Source of the DNA: Bacillota bacterium | GTDB taxonomy: Bacteria; Bacillota; Clostridia; Lachnospirales; Lachnospiraceae | Length of the DNA stretch: 9,123 nt | Reading direction: 5' to 3' | NCBI GenBank assembly: GCA_023410575.1 | Contig: JAEYPP010000035.1 | Coordinates: 1-9,123 of the forward strand | Shown here: positions 6,065-9,123 of the stretch, one piece after another | Layout of the letters: the number at the start of each line of letters is the position of its first letter | Position numbering within the stretch: position 1 is the stretch's first letter | Translations under genes and position numbers: made by a program | The notes under the pieces: generated by a model | The model's database searches: none | The model's input: only the letters and a program-made list of their open reading frames with translations | What the model was told of the DNA's origin: nothing

Positions 6065-6757
6065 ATGAAAAAATTAGTAAGTTTATTTTTAATTACTACA
6101 ATTATCTCATGCCTTTTTTCCAAACCAAGCAATCTCTTTGCTAATGACACCTCATCCAAAGAAAGTGAAATCCAAGCTATCAATGACAAGTATGGTTTAA
6201 CTACAACATTTGTTGATTTAGAGGACATTGATTCAACTAAAGCAATTGTTTTCGAAACAACACAAGAATATGAAGAGTTTCTAGCCCATATTCAATCAAA
6301 CCAACCAATAATTTTTCAAGATGCTACTATGCCTAATACTCCTTTATTACATAATTCTATTTCTTACTCGAGTTCTCGACAAGGATATGATGGATGGATA
6401 ACTGATGGACAGACTCATTTGAGTGATGTCGGACAATATCAACCTGTCTCTACGCTTCCTTTTATTATTAACTGTGTATTTAAATTCACTCCCTCATATT
6501 ATTTCTATTCTGATAAATTTAGATTTGATAGCATTTCTGATATAAAAACTTATGTTTCTGGCTTTCAGTTAGGTTTAAATGCAACCTGGGAAGAACAGGC
6601 ATCTAACTACGTATTTAGCTCTGATAAAAGTCAAGTTACCATTGAGGTTGTTGGTACTAGGAGTAATTATTTAGTAGTTCAAGGCATAGGTCAACTTATG
6701 ACAAGTACTTATTCCCCTAAATTCTACTATACTGCAAGATATTGGTATAATATATGA
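6065..6757 (+). CDS. Unrecognised exported protein, 230 aa
   Basis: The start is ATG 6065, preceded by AGGGAG (6053-6058). The same frame is open back to an ATG at 5987, but that would translate through the promoter and bury the signal peptide, so it is rejected. The N-terminus MKKLVSLFLITTIIS is a signal sequence. IISC (13-16) fits a lipobox, giving a lipoprotein; cleavage after A26 (NLFA-N) is the alternative. The rest is polar and rich in Tyr, Ser and Thr with alternating hydrophobic residues, suggesting a beta-rich extracellular domain. I recognise no family or catalytic motif. The next gene starts inside its stop codon, so the two are probably translated together. Confidence 0.8.
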   Translation: MKKLVSLFLITTIISCLFSKPSNLFANDTSSKESEIQAINDKYGLTTTFVDLEDIDSTKAIVFETTQEYEEFLAHIQSNQPIIFQDATMPNTPLLHNSISYSSSRQGYDGWITDGQTHLSDVGQYQPVSTLPFIINCVFKFTPSYYFYSDKFRFDSISDIKTYVSGFQLGLNATWEEQASNYVFSSDKSQVTIEVVGTRSNYLVVQGIGQLMTSTYSPKFYYTARYWYNI

Positions 6758-6918
6758 ATACTTTATTTTGTTTTCTCACTGCTGTAATTCAAGAAAATGA
6801 CTATTCCTTAAGTCAACTTTTCACGGATATTAGTTTTGCAATCCTTTACATTATTTCAATAGTGATACAAGTAATTATTTTGAAATTACTTATAAAAATC
6901 TTTAAAAAATTAAAATAA
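6754..6918 (+). CDS. Small membrane protein, 54 aa, coupled to the exported protein
   Basis: Its ATG shares bases with the preceding stop codon (ATGA, 6754-6757), the usual arrangement for translational coupling; there is no separate Shine-Dalgarno site. The product MNTLFCFLTAVIQEND... has a mildly hydrophobic N-terminus and one strong membrane segment (about 26-50, SFAILYIISIVIQVIILKLL), ending in the lysine-rich tail KIFKKLK, which predicts a cytoplasmic C-terminus. Size and position suggest a partner or protective membrane peptide for the exported protein. A holin-like or toxin-like peptide would look similar. No family is recognised. Confidence 0.6.
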   Translation: MNTLFCFLTAVIQENDYSLSQLFTDISFAILYIISIVIQVIILKLLIKIFKKLK

Positions 6919-7263
6919 TTAAATATAACCCCTAATAGTTGTATTATCCATCTTTGCAATAGACTTCCATTAGCTCTTTAATTTCTCCGTTAATGTAAAA
7001 TGAAACGCCTATCCAGGCCAGACTCATAATACTTGTAAAAATCGTAGGATTAGTAACCGACGAAGAATCTGCGATGAAAACTGCTCTTGAAGAGTCATTT
7101 ACTGCAAAAACTGCAGTCTTTGTAATCAAAGCTGTCCTGACTATAAGAAGCAGTCTTGAGGGCTAGGTTCCGTGCTCCCTGCATATGCAATGGCTGCACA
7201 GAGATAGGTGTTCTTTAGTGAAGACATTTATGATGCAGAGAAAGCCCACATTAGAGCAGATGA
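6919..7263. other. Stretch without a supportable gene
   Basis: About 345 bases have no convincing ORF, promoter or terminator. A 61-codon minus-strand frame (6944-7129) lacks a ribosome binding site and any recognisable motif. Short plus-strand fragments near 7146-7215 (for example around GTGCTCCCTGCATATGCAATG) may be traces of the lost N-terminus of the nitroreductase that follows, but too many shifts are needed to claim it. Confidence 0.4.
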
Positions 7264-7710
7264 GACTATAGGAAACAGGTGCTGGATAATTTAGCTGAAC
7301 TTGCCAGAGAAGAGTTTGCTAAAATGGAGATTCGGAAGGATACTTATAAATCTCTTGTAAATTCTATTAATGCATCGAAGAAAGGCAATTACATATTTCA
7401 CTATAGCTGCCCGGTTCTTATTGTTACTGCGAATAAGAAAGAATATGGAAATAATATAGCAGACTGTGCTTGTGCATTAGAGAATATGATATTAATGGCT
7501 AATGCGCTGGACTTAGGAAGCGTGTGGATTAATCAGCTAAGGTGGTTAAATGAAAATTCTGTAATTTTGGACGCAATGAAAGATCTCGGCATGGCTGAAG
7601 ATGAGCGAGTATATGGAGCACTGGCTTTGGGTTATGCAGATACCCAAGATGGAATGCCTGTTAAATCAACTGTTGAGAGAACAGGAAATAGAGTAACTTA
7701 TATTAAGTAA
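7264..7710 (+). pseudogene. Nitroreductase-family protein lacking its N-terminus
   Basis: The open frame reads DYRKQVLDNLAELAREEFAK, then NASKKGNYIFHYSCPVLIV, then ADCACALENMILMANALDLGSVWINQLRW and a C-terminal GALALGYAD ... GNRVTYIK. This matches the middle and end of FMN-dependent nitroreductases (usually about 185-200 residues), including the central helix that forms the dimer and the GSVWI strand. The first roughly 50 residues, which carry the RR-S-R-F FMN-phosphate contacts and the APS(A/G) loop, are missing; an in-frame TGA at 7261 blocks extension. A GTG at 7279 could start a 143-residue product, but it would lack half the flavin site. Read as a decayed gene. It is followed 19 bases later by another reductase fragment. 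Confidence 0.75.
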
Positions 7711-7729
7711 TCTGCATAGGAGAGTAAAG

Positions 7730-8011
7730 GCATGGTCTCCACTTCAGCATGGAATGTTTAAGGGTATGTTTATCGATAACCCTGAATTTCCAGAGTTGAA
7801 CAAGGTTCTTGGAGAATTAGCTGATCAGTATGGAGTAACAAAAGCGGCTATCGCGATTACATGGATTCTTAGACATCCAGCTAAGATGCAGGTAATTGCA
7901 GGAACTATGAATCCAGTACATCTTACCGAAATGGCAGAGGCGTGCAAAATCGATCTCACTCATGAAGAATGGTACAAGTTATATCTTTCTTCTGGAAAAT
8001 TCTTACCTTAA
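7730..8011 (+). pseudogene. C-terminal fragment of an aldo/keto reductase
   Basis: The frame reads AWSPLQHGMFKG, then ELADQYGVTKAAIAITWILRHPAKMQVIAGTMNP and ends EEWYKLYLSSGKFLP. This is the last part of a YdhF-like aldo/keto reductase (usually about 300 residues). The W-SP strand and the block that contacts the NADPH 2'-phosphate and adenine are present. The catalytic Asp-Tyr-Lys-His part of the barrel is absent. The first in-frame ATG (7754) lies inside the conserved domain, so the roughly 85-residue product would be non-functional. The junction with the nitroreductase relic at about 7711-7729 is probably a deletion scar. Confidence 0.85.
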
Positions 8012-8108
8012 GGAGTTGTACCATGCGGAATATGTATTACCTTCATTAGAAAAAGCAGGTGAGATATATTACGATAAGTTAGAAAATAGTTTTGATATGT
8101 ACTATTAG
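8010..8108 (+). other. Short open fragment after the aldo/keto reductase relic
   Basis: A 32-codon frame (KELYHAEYVLPSLEKAGEIY...) ends in TAG at 8106-8108. It has no proper start (only a TTG hard against AAGGAG). It reads like the amphipathic tail of a larger protein, but I do not recognise it. It may be another relic. Confidence 0.25.
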
Positions 8109-8120
8109 TGAAGAGAAGAG

Positions 8121-8161
8121 CTCTTAGAAGATATATTGAAAGAAATTGTAATCTTCTAGAG
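8121..8161. repeat. Inverted repeat upstream of the alcohol dehydrogenase
   Basis: CTCT-T-AGAAGAT (8121-8132) pairs with ATCTTCTAGAG (8151-8161), 11 pairs with one bulged T and an 18-base loop. There is no T-run, so it is not an obvious terminator. It lies 28 bases before the dehydrogenase start and could be a leader hairpin or an operator. Confidence 0.4.
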
Positions 8162-8188
8162 GTCATACAAATTTAGAGGAGGATTCTT

Positions 8189-9123
8189 ATGCAAAATTTT
8201 AAGTATTATACACCAACTAAAGTAGTATTTGGAAAAGGAACAGAAAGACAGATAGCAGAATTAATTGAGGAATTTGGAGGGAAGAAAGTACTGATCCATT
8301 ACGGCGGGGGTAGTGTGATAAAGTCAGGACTTATGCAGACTATAACAGATATCCTGGTAGAAGCCAATATCTCTTATGTTTCACTTGGTGGAGCAGTTCC
8401 TAATCCACGTTTGGGATTAGTTTATGAAGGAATAGAATTATGTAAAAAGGAAAATGTGGATTTTATTCTTGCAGTGGGAGGTGGAAGTGCCATTGATTCT
8501 GCAAAAGCCATAGGATATGGCGTAACGAACGAAGGAGATGTATGGGACTTTTATGATTATAAAAGAAAGGCAACTGCATGCCTTCCAATAGGTGTTATTT
8601 TGACTTTATCTGCAACAGGTAGTGAGATGAGTGATTCATCCGTAATCACAAAGGAAGAAGGATTAGTAAAACGCGGTTATAGTAGCAATTTCTGCCGTCC
8701 TAAATTTGCAATCTTGAATCCTGAACTGACAATGACACTTCCAGATTATCAGACTGCATGTGGATGTACAGACATTATGATGCATACCATGGAGAGATAT
8801 TTTACACAGGGAGCAAATTTGGAGCTCACGGATGTTATTGCTGAGGGATTGATTCGTACCGTTATGAGTAAGGCAAAGATTCTTTTAAAAGATCCAAAGA
8901 ACTATGAAGCCAGAGCTGAAGTTATGTGGGCAGGAAGTCTTGCTCATAATGGTCTGACAGGATGCGGTAATGATGGTGGTGACTGGATGGTTCATAAATT
9001 AGAGCATGAATTAGGTGGAATGTTCGATGTAGCTCATGGAGCAGGCCTTGCCGCAGTATGGGGAAGCTGGGCTAGATACGTATACTTAAATTGTCTTCCT
9101 AGATTTAAAAAGTTTGCAGTTAA
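8189..9123 (+). CDS. Iron-containing alcohol dehydrogenase, BDH/YqhD type (3' end outside window)
   Basis: ATG 8189 follows AGAGGAGGA (8175-8183). The 311 visible residues begin MQNFKYYTPTKVVFGKGT, the standard opening of NAD(P)H-dependent butanol dehydrogenases. They show GGGS at 39-42 and the nucleotide-binding GGGSAID (97-103). Metal ligands D195 and H199 (CTDIMMHTMERYF), H273 (LEHELGG) and H283 (DVAHGAG) are all present, so the enzyme looks active on aldehydes or alcohols. Family members are about 385-390 residues, so roughly 75 are missing past the window edge. Codons are regular and no frame break is seen, in contrast to the two reductase relics upstream. It has its own ribosome binding site; no clear promoter was found. 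Confidence 0.93.
   Translation, partial: MQNFKYYTPTKVVFGKGTERQIAELIEEFGGKKVLIHYGGGSVIKSGLMQTITDILVEANISYVSLGGAVPNPRLGLVYEGIELCKKENVDFILAVGGGSAIDSAKAIGYGVTNEGDVWDFYDYKRKATACLPIGVILTLSATGSEMSDSSVITKEEGLVKRGYSSNFCRPKFAILNPELTMTLPDYQTACGCTDIMMHTMERYFTQGANLELTDVIAEGLIRTVMSKAKILLKDPKNYEARAEVMWAGSLAHNGLTGCGNDGGDWMVHKLEHELGGMFDVAHGAGLAAVWGSWARYVYLNCLPRFKKFAV

Noticed and set aside
6043..6228. Minus-strand 61-codon ORF
   Set aside because: It is antisense to the signal-peptide region of the exported protein, with no ribosome binding site or motif.
6944..7129. Minus-strand 61-codon ORF with a hydrophobic stretch
   Set aside because: It has no ribosome binding site, promoter or recognisable family, and an equally open plus-strand frame covers the same bases.

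Overview
The window is AT-rich DNA that looks like an anaerobic Firmicute of class Clostridia, probably Lachnospiraceae or a relative. The reasons are the AGGAGG-type ribosome binding sites, a class I cyclic-di-GMP riboswitch, CBM2-like carbohydrate-binding modules in a secreted protein, and a BDH-type alcohol dehydrogenase. The genus cannot be read from the sequence. Much of the window is an accessory region holding decayed mobile DNA.

Left part (1-4480): five roughly 20-bp repeats ending in ...TGACCA look like the outer end of a DDE transposable element. A consensus-like promoter follows, then a c-di-GMP-I riboswitch and an intrinsic terminator. These lead into a 1158-residue secreted protein with this order: signal peptide, two CBM2-like modules, acidic calcium-type repeats, a von Willebrand A domain, more acidic repeats, a hydrophobic segment, and a C-terminal domain with a PD-(D/E)XK-like nuclease signature. 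A 196-residue cytoplasmic protein follows 16 bases later and is the likely immunity protein. My reading is a c-di-GMP-controlled, surface-acting polymorphic toxin with its immunity gene.

Middle part (4481-5986): this region is mostly wreckage. It holds a frameshifted C-terminal piece of a tyrosine recombinase and the C-terminal piece of a DDE transposase with an in-frame stop. Between them is a head-to-tail array of about 150-bp units (A1-B1-A2-B2, the last truncated). Their stems are conserved by compensating base changes and share a tandem G-A internal loop. I do not recognise these units; they are the best candidate for an undescribed RNA or DNA structure here. The same 21-bp terminus seen near the left edge recurs in the same orientation at 5925-5945, so the toxin/recombinase/array region lies between two direct repeats.

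Right part (5987-9123): a promoter drives an unrecognised secreted or lipid-anchored protein (230 aa). It overlaps by four bases a 54-aa membrane protein. A gene-free stretch follows, then an N-terminally truncated nitroreductase and the C-terminal quarter of an aldo/keto reductase, both relics. The last gene, an intact-looking iron-containing alcohol dehydrogenase, runs off the window. The redox genes look like an older chromosomal cluster eroded by deletions on its left side.
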